From an uncultured Prevotellaceae bacterium (GTDB lineage: Bacteria; Bacteroidota; Bacteroidia; Bacteroidales; Bacteroidaceae), in assembly GCA_902761905.1 (NCBI GenBank), contig CACWMK010000045.1, positions 1 through 48,088 of the forward strand: DNA of 48,088 bases, written 5' to 3'. The notes below the pieces were generated by a model, which had not been told where the DNA came from, ran no database searches, and saw only the letters and a list, made by a program, of their open reading frames with translations. Shown in pieces: positions 41,046-48,088 of the stretch; positions within the stretch are counted from its first letter, which is position 1; every line of letters starts with the position of its first letter. Both the position numbers and the translations under genes were made by a program.

Positions 41046-44000
41046 TTACTTTATTACAACCTTTTTACCATTATTTATATACAGTCCCTTCTGCGTAGGT
41101 TTACCCTGCAGCTTTCGCCCGTCGAGCGTGTACCAGTATCCACTCCCCTCGCCCTTTGGAGAGGGGTCGGGGGCGAGGCTGACGATTCCCGTTGTCTCGC
41201 CATTGCTGCCCAGCAGTCTGATGCGCAGCGCGCCAGGTGCGGTATCACTACTGCTGCCGCTATATGCGCGAGCATTATTTGGCGGAGCCGGAGCCTGCAT
41301 ATAGGCGCGCATGGGTTTCACGCGCACATAGCCGCCCACCTGTACAAAGGAGCCTACTTCGGTGCCTGTACCGGCAGTGCCCACAAAGCCGTAGATGTCA
41401 TCATTGCTGGCCGAGAAATTTTGCGTATCGTAAGTGCCGATGAACTTCCAGCCAGACTCCACTACTAACGCTTCTACATGAACATTGCTGGCTGGCATGG
41501 TGAAGGTATAGCTGCCATTACCTGCGGCGCTTACAGCACAAGTCTTACTATTGTCGTCTATCACCATTGGTGTACCTTGCAGACTGTAGCCGCTGGCTAC
41601 CTGCAACGTCACCACCTGATCTATGGTGGCGGTGGCGGCTGTGCTGCCGCCCACCGTCACGCTGAAGTTTGCGGGCGCGCTGATGTCGTATTGGTTAGCC
41701 TGCCACTTGGCATAGAGCGTTACGCTGGCACCTGGTGTAGTGGTAAGGTTGGTTACGCTGGCACCGTCAGCATATTCGGCGTCGCCATCGGCCGTTGTTG
41801 CCCACCCTATAAAGGTGTAGCCCTCGCGACTGTAGGCACATGCTGCAAGCTGATTTGCCTCGCCGACGTGCAGCGTCTGCGAAGTCATAATGCCACTGAT
41901 ACCACCAATGCCGGCCTTGCTGTAATTTACACGATAGTTGGCTTTCCACTTGGCATAGAGGGTGAAACTGTGGTCAACCGCAGTAGTAAAGTCGTAGGCC
42001 GAACCGGTGCACCCTTCGTTAGCATACCATCCTTCAAAGGTGTGGTGTTGCTTCACAGCGGCAGGTTGCACAGCAGAGCCTCCACTCTTGATGCGCTGCG
42101 ACTCGATGACGTTGCCTCCGTTTGTATTGAAGCTCACATCATAAAATGATGTGGTGTTAGGCACAATCTTCTTTCCTGCTATATTGTTAATGTTTGCCTC
42201 TATAGCATCGTTGCTCTCCAGCACGAAGCTCTTGTCGATGGTGATAGTTCCATTGTATTTGGAACTTAGGATAAAGTCGTCGGCATTCTGCCATCCAAGG
42301 TGAATTATATCATTCAAACCGCCGATGCCTTCGCTATTATTTGCCGTTATCTTGCCGCCAAGAATGCTGATGGTGCCGCCTTCATAAGATGCGCTGCCTA
42401 TGGCTAATCCATGTTCGCCAGCGGTGGCAGTAACCGTGCCGCCATAGATATATATGTCGCCGCTGCCAATGCCAACACCGCGTGTTCCTCCGATAGCATT
42501 TGAAAAAGCTCCAGTATTAGCCGTAATGATGCCACCATAGATGCGGATGGTACCAGCCTGACGTAAACCTATACTATAATCAGAGAAATCTGCACCTATG
42601 GCTGTACCACTAGCGACGCTGGCAGTCAACGCGCCAGTGCCTGCACTCTGCACGAAGATGTTAAGTGTATTGTATTCTGCCACATGTATTCCCTTCTCGG
42701 CTGTCAGCGTGGCGCCGTCGCCCAGAATCAGGTTTACAGTTCCGCCCAGCTCTATACGGCTGCTCACGGTGGTATTCTTACCCACGAAGTATGTGCCTTC
42801 TGGCAGCTCGGTGTAACAATTCTCCAGGGGCGTATAGTCGGTGAAGTCATTTACGGTATGTCCGTCGGCATCGATATAGCTGAGGGGGGCAACGTTATCC
42901 CACTTGGCATAGAGGGTGAAACTGTGGTCAACCGCAGTAGTGAAGTCGTAGGCCGAACCGCTGAACCCTACGTTGTCATACCAGCCTGCAAACTGATGGC
43001 GTGCCTTTAACGGCATGTCTGGCTCTGGAATGGTAGTGCCGCTGAGCATACACAGTTCATCCACGGTGCTGCCGTTGTTGGGCTGGAACGTTACGGTGTA
43101 GAAATTCTTTGTAGTTGGCACTATCTTATTTCCGGCAATGCTTTCCAGCGTAACGCCAAAGTTTGTTCCGTCAATTGCGAACGCCTTGTCGAAAACTACG
43201 GTGCCCCAGAAGCCTTGTGAATTGATAAAGTCGTCAGATTCCCGGCACCAGCCAAGATGAACCGTTGCACCGGTACCGCCGATGCCAGTACCGACAGTCC
43301 CGTCACCGCAACCTGCTGTAATCTTTCCACCATAGATATTGATGGTGCTGGCCTCGCCTTCGCGTGCCTGGCCGATGCCTGCAGCACCATAGACAGCAGT
43401 GGCATTGATATCACCACCATGGATATTGATGGTTCCCGCCTTGACGGGAGTACCAGTGTTATGTGCCCTGTCGTCTCTGTCACCTCCAATTGCGGCGTTA
43501 TACATGCTACCATCGGCATTCGGTACGGACGCTACCAACTTTCCTGTGTTGCCGCTCTGCGAGTAGATGGTCAGCGAGTTGCCGTCCGTCACGCTGATAC
43601 CCTGTTCTGCAGTCAGCGTAGCCCCGTCGCAAAGCACCAGGTTTACATCGCCGTTCAACGTGATGCGGTCGGCCACGATGGCGTCTTCGCTCACTACATA
43701 CCAACAGCCCGACTGCATGGCGGTGGTAGTGCTGGACACTACAACGGCACTGCTGTTATTTGCGGGCAGGGTGCTCGAAACAAGACTGGTTCCATCGTAC
43801 TTATCAAAGGCAAGAACGCGTACGCTTACCGTCTGGCTGCCGGTGTATGTGCCCTGGCCTGTGACGGTAAGCGAATATACACCTGGTTGCTTCATCTCAG
43901 TAGCGCCAGTGTAGCTCACGGTGTAATCCGTGCCAGCCGTCAGTAGCTGTGCAGCGTTGTTACGCACCACAGGGGTAACGGCACTGCCTGTATAGCGATA

Positions 44001-45347
44001 AATCCGCTGGACAGTCGCATATGTCATGTCATAACTGATGGCATCAGCCCACTTGGCATAGAGGGTTAAATTGCCTGTTACCGCTGACGTGAAATCATAA
44101 GCAGCTTGAAGCCCGCTGTCCATATACCATCCACAGAACACCTCATCTGTTTTGGTTGGTGCCGTCGGCACTGTGACAGTGGCACCGTCTAAGACAACTT
44201 GATCTGAAACGCTGCTGCCGCCATTGCTATCGAAAGCCACTGAATAAGCTTGCACTGGCGAGAGTTTGGTGTTGATGAGCGAAACTACTGCTGAGGCATT
44301 TGTCTCTGTGTAGTTATGACCGTTGCCGTCGGTGAAGGCCTTTCCTGTGGCAATGATCAGAGCGGATTTTGGGCCTCTCAAATAATAGCTGTTAGCGTCA
44401 ATAAAGTCTGTGGTATTCTTCCAACTAAGCGATATGCCGCCTGCATTAATACCGTAGTTGCTACCCCGGGCGGTGACCTGACCGCCATTGATAATAACAC
44501 GATATGCTGCTAGTATACCAAAACAGGCACCAGCCCCAGTAGCCGTAGCGGTAATCACGCCACTGTTGATGGTTATATTATTAGTTGCACTTAGTCCGCT
44601 TCCATCTTCACCATTGGCTGTGGCTGTGATCACGCCACTGTTGATGGTTAAATTATTAGTTGCTCTTAGTCCACATGCATTTTCACCATTGGCTGTGGCT
44701 GTGATCTTACCGCCGTTGATGGTGAGGTCGGCGGCAAAGATGGCATGGAGACTAAAGTTGCCGGCAGTAGCAGTGATTATACCGCCGTTGATGGTGATAT
44801 GCTTATCGGCACTTAGTACACTTGAGAATGGACCACTGGCAGAAGCTGTGATCTTGCCGCCGTTGATGGTGAGGTTGTCGACAAGGATGGCATCGCTATA
44901 ACCGTTGGAGGTCACTACATTCAGCTCCCCCGTACCGCTCGCCTGACCATAGATGATAAGGGTTGAATTCGTTCCGTAGATCCCCATAACATTATCAACG
45001 GAACCACTAGTATCGATGTTCATCTTGCCATCGTCGGCCAGGATGATGTTCACGTCGCCGTCGAGGGTGACGGTGCCTGTGTATTTGATGTTGCTGCTGT
45101 TCACCACGTACCAACCTGCCTGGAGCGTCGTTGCTTCGCCGCCCGTCAGCACGGTCACGTTATTCGCGGTCTGCGTCGCACCGTTCTCATCGATGTAGCT
45201 AACACCATTAATTGTCTCCGCCCACACTGTTTGCGCGGTTAGGGTCATTACTAGGGTGAGCAGCGCTACGCTAAGGCGCTGGAGGGTGCCCCTGAATGAT
45301 AGTAGCCTCAGGCTGCTGGAAGGGGCAAGTTTTTTAAGATTTCTCAT
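41046..45347 (-). CDS. Large secreted InlB-repeat / beta-helix protein
   Basis: A 1433-residue secreted protein with a long signal peptide ending LTLVMTLTAQTVWA (about 45). Three beta-helix-like modules, each with a GDVNLVL(C/G)DGATLTAE-type start and NGGKITA or IYGG turns, alternate with InlB B-repeats (GWY...YDFT.AV...LTLYAKW; about four copies). The first helix has 25-residue units LTINGG(K)ITATANGE. The C-terminus carries an in-frame palindromic repeat (PSPKGEGSG) and the Prevotella tail YTLDGRKLQGKP, GLYINNGKKVVIK. Such proteins are presumed surface adhesins or binders. No catalytic motif was seen. Confidence 0.83.
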   Translation of the reverse strand: MRNLKKLAPSSSLRLLSFRGTLQRLSVALLTLVMTLTAQTVWAETINGVSYIDENGATQTANNVTVLTGGEATTLQAGWYVVNSSNIKYTGTVTLDGDVNIILADDGKMNIDTSGSVDNVMGIYGTNSTLIIYGQASGTGELNVVTSNGYSDAILVDNLTINGGKITASASGPFSSVLSADKHITINGGIITATAGNFSLHAIFAADLTINGGKITATANGENACGLRATNNLTINSGVITATANGEDGSGLSATNNITINSGVITATATGAGACFGILAAYRVIINGGQVTARGSNYGINAGGISLSWKNTTDFIDANSYYLRGPKSALIIATGKAFTDGNGHNYTETNASAVVSLINTKLSPVQAYSVAFDSNGGSSVSDQVVLDGATVTVPTAPTKTDEVFCGWYMDSGLQAAYDFTSAVTGNLTLYAKWADAISYDMTYATVQRIYRYTGSAVTPVVRNNAAQLLTAGTDYTVSYTGATEMKQPGVYSLTVTGQGTYTGSQTVSVRVLAFDKYDGTSLVSSTLPANNSSAVVVSSTTTAMQSGCWYVVSEDAIVADRITLNGDVNLVLCDGATLTAEQGISVTDGNSLTIYSQSGNTGKLVASVPNADGSMYNAAIGGDRDDRAHNTGTPVKAGTINIHGGDINATAVYGAAGIGQAREGEASTINIYGGKITAGCGDGTVGTGIGGTGATVHLGWCRESDDFINSQGFWGTVVFDKAFAIDGTNFGVTLESIAGNKIVPTTKNFYTVTFQPNNGSTVDELCMLSGTTIPEPDMPLKARHQFAGWYDNVGFSGSAYDFTTAVDHSFTLYAKWDNVAPLSYIDADGHTVNDFTDYTPLENCYTELPEGTYFVGKNTTVSSRIELGGTVNLILGDGATLTAEKGIHVAEYNTLNIFVQSAGTGALTASVASGTAIGADFSDYSIGLRQAGTIRIYGGIITANTGAFSNAIGGTRGVGIGSGDIYIYGGTVTATAGEHGLAIGSASYEGGTISILGGKITANNSEGIGGLNDIIHLGWQNADDFILSSKYNGTITIDKSFVLESNDAIEANINNIAGKKIVPNTTSFYDVSFNTNGGNVIESQRIKSGGSAVQPAAVKQHHTFEGWYANEGCTGSAYDFTTAVDHSFTLYAKWKANYRVNYSKAGIGGISGIMTSQTLHVGEANQLAACAYSREGYTFIGWATTADGDAEYADGASVTNLTTTPGASVTLYAKWQANQYDISAPANFSVTVGGSTAATATIDQVVTLQVASGYSLQGTPMVIDDNSKTCAVSAAGNGSYTFTMPASNVHVEALVVESGWKFIGTYDTQNFSASNDDIYGFVGTAGTGTEVGSFVQVGGYVRVKPMRAYMQAPAPPNNARAYSGSSSDTAPGALRIRLLGSNGETTGIVSLAPDPSPKGEGSGYWYTLDGRKLQGKPTQKGLYINNGKKVVIK
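41143..41172. repeat. CCCCTC/GAGGGG palindrome within the InlB-repeat gene
   Basis: The arms CCCCTC (41145-41150) and GAGGGG (41161-41166) enclose a 10-base loop. It is read in frame as PSPKGEG near the C-terminus, just before the conserved tail. This motif is known as a dispersed, often intergenic repeat in several bacteria. Confidence 0.7.
44535..44760. repeat. 75-bp tandem coding repeats
   Basis: Units containing CCATTGGCTGTGGCTGTGAT recur at 44611 and 44686, 75 bp apart, with an older copy before them. They encode the 25-residue beta-helix units of the large secreted protein. The high DNA identity suggests recent unit duplication. Confidence 0.75.
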
Positions 45348-45424
45348 TGCTATTTTTTATTTGTTTCTATGCTTATTTAGAGCAGAATGCGTGTCGCAAA
45401 GACACAACATACCATAACAGCGTG

Positions 45425-45432
45425 CAAAATTA
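45425..45432 (-). promoter_or_regulatory. -7 box of the InlB-repeat operon
   Basis: TAATTTTG on the minus strand fits TAnnTTTG, about 78 bp before the ATG. The -33 position reads TTAT. It would drive the 1433-, 472- and 39-residue genes together. Confidence 0.5.
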
Positions 45433-45495
45433 CAAAAATATTCCAAAAACGAATAAACTTTTTCGATTTTTCTTTAATATTTTTTCCAGTCCCCT

Positions 45496-45775
45496 TGTCA
45501 TCTCGACTAAGCGTCCTCCCTACCCCTTTGTCATCTCGACTAAGCGCAGCGCATGGAGAGATCTACGGCATTCGAAGAGATCTCTCGACTACGCTCGAGA
45601 TGACAGAATGGGTGCGCTCGAGATGACAAGGGTGGGTTTGGGCGCTCGAGATGACAGAATGGGTGCGCTCGAGATGACAACGGTGGGTTTGGGCGCTCGA
45701 CATGACAGAATGGGTGCGCTCGAGATGACAGAATGGGTGCGCTCGAGATGACAGAATGGGTGCGCTCGACACGAC
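45496..45775. repeat. TGTCAT/ATGACA palindromic array with eight end copies
   Basis: Two starts TGTCATCTCGACTAAGCG and one middle region are followed by eight copies of GCGCTCGAGATGACA-type ends, alternating two linker lengths (about 22 and 28 bp spacing). The last copies decay (CTCGACATGACA, CTCGACACGACA). The array ends 13 bp before the hipB remnant. With the promoter box it accounts for the 440-bp gap 45348-45787. Confidence 0.92.
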
Positions 45776-45787
45776 AAGAGGGGTGTA

Positions 45788-45961
45788 ATGAAAAAAGTAT
45801 CGCAAGCCGTGACGGGCCTGTCGGGTGTTGCCGTTAATACTGTGGTAGCAATCGAGCGTGGCGAGGGCAACCCTCAACTCGCCACCATGCTCACGATACT
45901 TGACACATTGGGACTACAAATAGACATTAACATCAAGCAACTTGACTATGAGACAGTGTAA
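45788..45961 (+). pseudogene. hipB: N-terminally truncated HipB-like antitoxin
   Basis: The frame is 57 codons: MKKVSQAVTGLSGVAVNT, then VVAIERGEGNPQLATML, ILDTLGLQIDINIKQL. These are helices 2-5 of an XRE/HipB-type DNA-binding domain; the usual first helix and start are missing. The repeat array ends 13 bp upstream, in place of the normal 5' end and promoter. It overlaps the next remnant by 14 bp, as hipB and hipA often do. It was too short for the usual ORF length cut-off and was found by reading the gap. Confidence 0.7.
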
Positions 45962-46049
45962 AGTTTACGTTCACGACGTGGAGGCGGGCATACTGCAAGA
46001 GATTGATGCCAGAGAATACGTGTGTCGGAATATCAAAGTTTCTCCTTAA
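45948..46049 (+). pseudogene. hipA: HipA toxin N-terminal remnant
   Basis: The frame is 33 codons: MRQCKVYVHDVEAGILQEID, then AREYVCRN, before unrelated codons and a stop. The start matches the N-terminal segment of HipA-type kinase toxins (VYVHDVEAGIL). The rest of the gene, with all catalytic residues, is gone. The 3' end meets the last codons of the convergent ATPase gene, so the junction is near 46030. Confidence 0.65.
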
Positions 46050-47257
46050 TACAAAAATCCGAGCATCCACAGGGGTAGCTTGGCTCCATCGGGCATGTCC
46101 CAATCGTCGGCAAAGACATACGAGTCTTTTATTCCTGCAATCTGCGAGAAGTCCTTGCTACGGCCGCCAATCTCGAAGGTATATTTCCCGTCCACCTTGA
46201 AGTCGCCTTGTTCCTTACCGTATTCTACATTGTGCGACTCAGCTAGACTACCTATAGCGAAAGTCTCACGCAAGGTACCGATTTCCACTTTTGTAGGAGC
46301 CAAAGCATAAAGAATGTTGGGATTCTCCAGATACACCTTGTCGGGTTTGCTTAGCTTACCTATCTTCTTCTTGTCAGAATACAGCAGATTCAGCACTTTT
46401 GCATCGCCAAGGTATTTTAGGTACTCCACCACAGTGTCGCGACCTATCTCGAGAGCAGCAGCAATCCTGTTGGCATTGAGTTCGAAGGGCACCTCGCTGC
46501 ATATCATATTAATGAGTGCCTGAAGCTTTCTGACGTTGGCTACATCAACCTTACAAATTCTGGGCAATTCTGTTTCGATAATATAGTTCACAACCTGTTC
46601 GATTTTGGTATGATATTCGCCTTCTCCTTCTAGTAAGAAGGGGTAATAGCCTTTTTCAAGATACTCCTTGAACAGCCCAACAGGTTTGCACTTTTCTGAA
46701 ACCAACTGCCACAAGTCGTAGGGATGAGCTAGAATATCTTCTAACGACCATTTAGGGAACGACAAACCATGATAGAATCTGAGTGACTCACGGAACGACA
46801 GACCAGGCATCGTGTATTTTATGGCACGACGAGATAAGTCTGCATCGCCCTCCCTGAGCTGAAGTAGCGATGACCCGCTAACAATAATCTTCAAATCGGG
46901 AAACAGTTCATATATCTCCTTGATTTCACGACTCCAATCTGCGGTGCCAGAATGGTATTTGTGAATCTCATCAATTACCAGCAACTCGCCACCACGCATA
47001 ACAAATTCCTCGGCTAGCCCCACCAAGGTGCGTACAGAGAAATCTACGGTGTCAGCCGAACAATACAGTACACGGCGGTCGCCCAATGCATAGTTTTGTT
47101 TCAGATACTGCTTGATGAGTGTAGATTTACCGACGCCCTTTGCGCCCATAATACTGATTAGCTGGGCGTTCCAATGAATCTCGTCCATCTTATCGCGGAT
47201 GATTTCTGTCCGCGTGTTGGCCAAAAGCCTGTCACTTTTTCTAAATAATGCGTCCAT
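46046..47257 (-). CDS. AAA ATPase with DUF4143 domain (AAA_14 family)
   Basis: About 403 residues from the ATG at 47257 (MDALFRKSDRLL); the longer frame to 47503 passes through the promoter and AT-rich DNA. Walker A is GAKGVGKST (38-46), Walker B LLVIDEIH (92-99), sensor-like IIVSGSS (125-131). The C-terminal DUF4143 domain has LPRICKVDVANVRKLQALIN, IGRDTVVEYLKYL and KVYLENPNILYAL. This family is common and scattered in Bacteroidota, often in accessory regions; its cellular role is unclear. It is convergent with the hipBA remnant. Confidence 0.9.
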   Translation of the reverse strand: MDALFRKSDRLLANTRTEIIRDKMDEIHWNAQLISIMGAKGVGKSTLIKQYLKQNYALGDRRVLYCSADTVDFSVRTLVGLAEEFVMRGGELLVIDEIHKYHSGTADWSREIKEIYELFPDLKIIVSGSSLLQLREGDADLSRRAIKYTMPGLSFRESLRFYHGLSFPKWSLEDILAHPYDLWQLVSEKCKPVGLFKEYLEKGYYPFLLEGEGEYHTKIEQVVNYIIETELPRICKVDVANVRKLQALINMICSEVPFELNANRIAAALEIGRDTVVEYLKYLGDAKVLNLLYSDKKKIGKLSKPDKVYLENPNILYALAPTKVEIGTLRETFAIGSLAESHNVEYGKEQGDFKVDGKYTFEIGGRSKDFSQIAGIKDSYVFADDWDMPDGAKLPLWMLGFLY

Positions 47258-47285
47258 AATAATTCGTTTACGCTGTTTGACGGTG

Positions 47286-47317
47286 CAAATATAATAAAAA
47301 CGTTGCACACAAACAAC
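47286..47317 (-). promoter_or_regulatory. Promoter of the AAA/DUF4143 gene
   Basis: TATATTTG (47286-47293, minus strand) fits the -7 consensus. With a 20-bp spacer the -33 position reads GTTG (47314-47317). The ATG is 29 bp downstream of the -7 box. Confidence 0.6.
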
Positions 47318-47364
47318 ACTTTTTTGAAAAAATGTTGTCTTAGCGCTGCATTTTAAATAAAAGC

Positions 47365-47390
47365 CGTTGCGCGTGGCAGTGTTGCAGTTA
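47365..47390. repeat. 26-bp sequence repeated in inverted orientation at 33483-33508
   Basis: CGTTGCGCGTGGCAGTGT followed by a mismatch and GCAGTTA matches the reverse complement of 33483-33508 at 25 of 26 positions; similarity continues weakly on the AAAAGC side. Confidence 0.75.
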
Positions 47391-47527
47391 GAAATCAGAG
47401 TGGTGTGAGAGTGGAAAATTATCTCTATATTTATATATAAATATAGAAGTATTTTTGGGGTATGAAGTAGACGAAAAACAACCGCAACGGTGCAACGCTG
47501 CAACAGCGAGAGCGCCTACCCCACCGT

Positions 47528-47746
47528 TGTCATGTCGAGCGTAGTCCTTCTGTCATCTCGAGCGTAGTCGAGCGCTCGGCTTTGCCGCTTGGCTTGTCCA
47601 AGAGTTCTCTCCATGCGCTGCGCTTAGTCGAGATGACATTGGGTAGGGAAAGGCCTCGCTTAGTCGAGATGACATTGGGTAGGGAAAGGCCTCGCTTAGT
47701 CGAGATGACATTGGGTAGGGGAAGGCTGCGCTTAGTCGAGATGACA
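47528..47746. repeat. TGTCAT/ATGACA palindromic array with nested foreign repeat
   Basis: Two left ends (TGTCATGTCGAGCG, TGTCATCTCGAGCG) are followed by a diverged copy of the 3362-type repeat (GCTCGGCTTTGCCGCTTGGC...) nested in the middle, then CTCTCCATGCGC and four right ends TTAGTCGAGATGACA about 37 bp apart with TTGGGTAGGG linkers. Confidence 0.92.
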
Positions 47747-47776
47747 TTGGGTAGGGGAAATTTTTCAGTGCAAGTA

Positions 47777-47809
47777 TTCGTGAACCGCAATCAAAATATC
47801 GTACCTTTG
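47777..47809 (+). promoter_or_regulatory. Promoter of the HU-family gene
   Basis: TACCTTTG (47802-47809) is an exact -7 box. TTCG (47777-47780) lies at -33 with a 21-bp spacer. The transcript leader to the ATG at 47994 would be about 180 nt. Confidence 0.65.
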
Positions 47810-47834
47810 CATCGTCAAAATGAATGAGGAATGG

Positions 47835-47898
47835 AGCGCCCGCACGAGGAAAAATTATTTCTCACGTGCACTAGGAAATTCTGCCACGTGCGGCGGCA
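47835..47898 (+). promoter_or_regulatory. Structured leader of the HU-family gene
   Basis: CCGCACG (47840-47846) pairs with CGTGCGG (47887-47893). Inside are two related units, GCACGAGGAAAAATT and GCACTAGGAAATT, each followed by CACGTGC. The leader also holds short ATG-started frames (from 47820 and 47824). It could be a protein-binding or attenuator-like element. Confidence 0.4.
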
Positions 47899-47905
47899 AG
47901 CTACA

Positions 47906-47987
47906 TTAAACATTAGACATTAAACATTAAACATTAATACATTAAAATTTTTATTTACAAAATTATCAATTATCAATTCTCAATTAA
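47906..47987. repeat. AT-rich repeats ahead of the HU-family gene
   Basis: Several (T)TAAACATTA units are followed by AATTATCAATT units, the same two low-complexity types found at 36633, 14658 and 29959. Confidence 0.6.
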
Positions 47988-47993
47988 AAAACT

Positions 47994-48088
47994 ATGGCAC
48001 TAAAGGTAAAGGCACAGGAAAAGCTGCAGAAGATCGGCAAGTATGAGGGCACTTATCGCTACATCATGATGCCCGAGTTGTACACATC
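47994..48088 (+). CDS. HU-family DNA-binding protein, N-terminal part (cut by window edge)
   Basis: The frame is 31 codons to the window end: MALKVKAQEKLQKIGKY, then EGTYRYIMMPELYT. It matches the N-terminus of the HU-like DNA-binding proteins (HU-HIG type) widespread in Bacteroidota, which begin MALK and have a PELY segment. These are nucleoid-associated-like proteins often found beside VirE_N/primase-like and lysozyme or amidase genes, as here within 15 kb. The DNA-binding arm is outside the window. Confidence 0.8.
   Translation, partial: MALKVKAQEKLQKIGKYEGTYRYIMMPELYT

Noticed and set aside
45605-45775. Eight spaced repeats as a possible short CRISPR
   Set aside because: The intervals are themselves repeated linkers (GAATGGGTGCG-type), not unique spacers.
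45563-45877. Minus-strand frames giving CHLERTHSV and MSSRLS-type proteins over the repeats, also at 47530-47790
   Set aside because: They are direct translations of the palindromic repeat in different frames and have no protein family; they are the usual spurious calls on such DNA.

Overview
The window is from the chromosome of a gut-type Bacteroidota bacterium, most likely Prevotella or a close relative. The evidence is two SusC/SusD pairs, lipoprotein glycoside hydrolases, two DUF6377 regulators, an HU-type protein of the Bacteroides kind, promoters with the Bacteroidetes -7 box TAnnTTTG (several with TTTG or a near match 20 bp upstream), and gaps full of short AT-rich and palindromic repeats. 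No rRNA, tRNA or CRISPR array was recognised.

Layout, left to right. (1) 1-231: start of a class II fructose-bisphosphate aldolase gene, cut by the window edge. (2) 406-6760, minus strand: one compact operon, TolC-like porin, HlyD/MacA adaptor, MacB-type ATPase, FtsX-type permease, LytS-type kinase, LytTR response regulator. It reads as an exporter that carries its own two-component system. (3) 6890-9372: a DUF6377 membrane regulator and a cytidylate-kinase-like protein. (4) 9541-17678, minus: polysaccharide utilisation locus 1 (SusC, SusD, GH30, SusE-like glycan binder), with a second DUF6377 regulator divergent at 17989-19644. (5) 19795-33194, minus: utilisation locus 2 (SusC, SusD, a binder with three tandem modules, GH16 laminarinase-like enzyme, CotH-like protein, GH5, GH3). 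The enzyme set (endo-1,3 GH16, GH5, exo GH3, plus a GH30 of the kind that cuts beta-1,6-glucan) suggests the two loci together take apart laminarin-like or fungal beta-1,3/1,6-glucan. (6) 33466-39114, minus: an accessory cluster with a VirE_N/primase-helicase-like protein, a T4-type lysozyme, a KilAC antirepressor and a frameshifted coiled-coil gene. It looks phage- or mobile-element-derived but has no structural phage genes and no integrase. (7) 39474-45347, minus: a secreted InlB-repeat/beta-helix protein of 1433 residues, a second secreted protein and a 39-residue ORF. (8) 45788-46049: remnants of a hipB-hipA toxin-antitoxin pair beside a repeat array. (9) 46046-47257: an AAA/DUF4143 ATPase. 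(10) From 47994: start of an HU-family gene with a structured leader.

The most unusual signal is a dense set of palindromic repeats. The main family has ends TGTCATCTCGA and TCGAGATGACA and occurs as complete, partial and tandemly amplified copies at about 22.1, 35.7-37.3, 39.3, 45.5 and 47.6 kb. Copies sit in frame inside the primase-like gene, next to a different palindrome with perfect 26-bp arms. Another element is repeated exactly over 43 bp at 3.4 and 36.6 kb. These repeats also mark the places where genes are broken: the hipBA remnant abuts an array. A 22-bp direct repeat brackets locus 1 together with its regulator.
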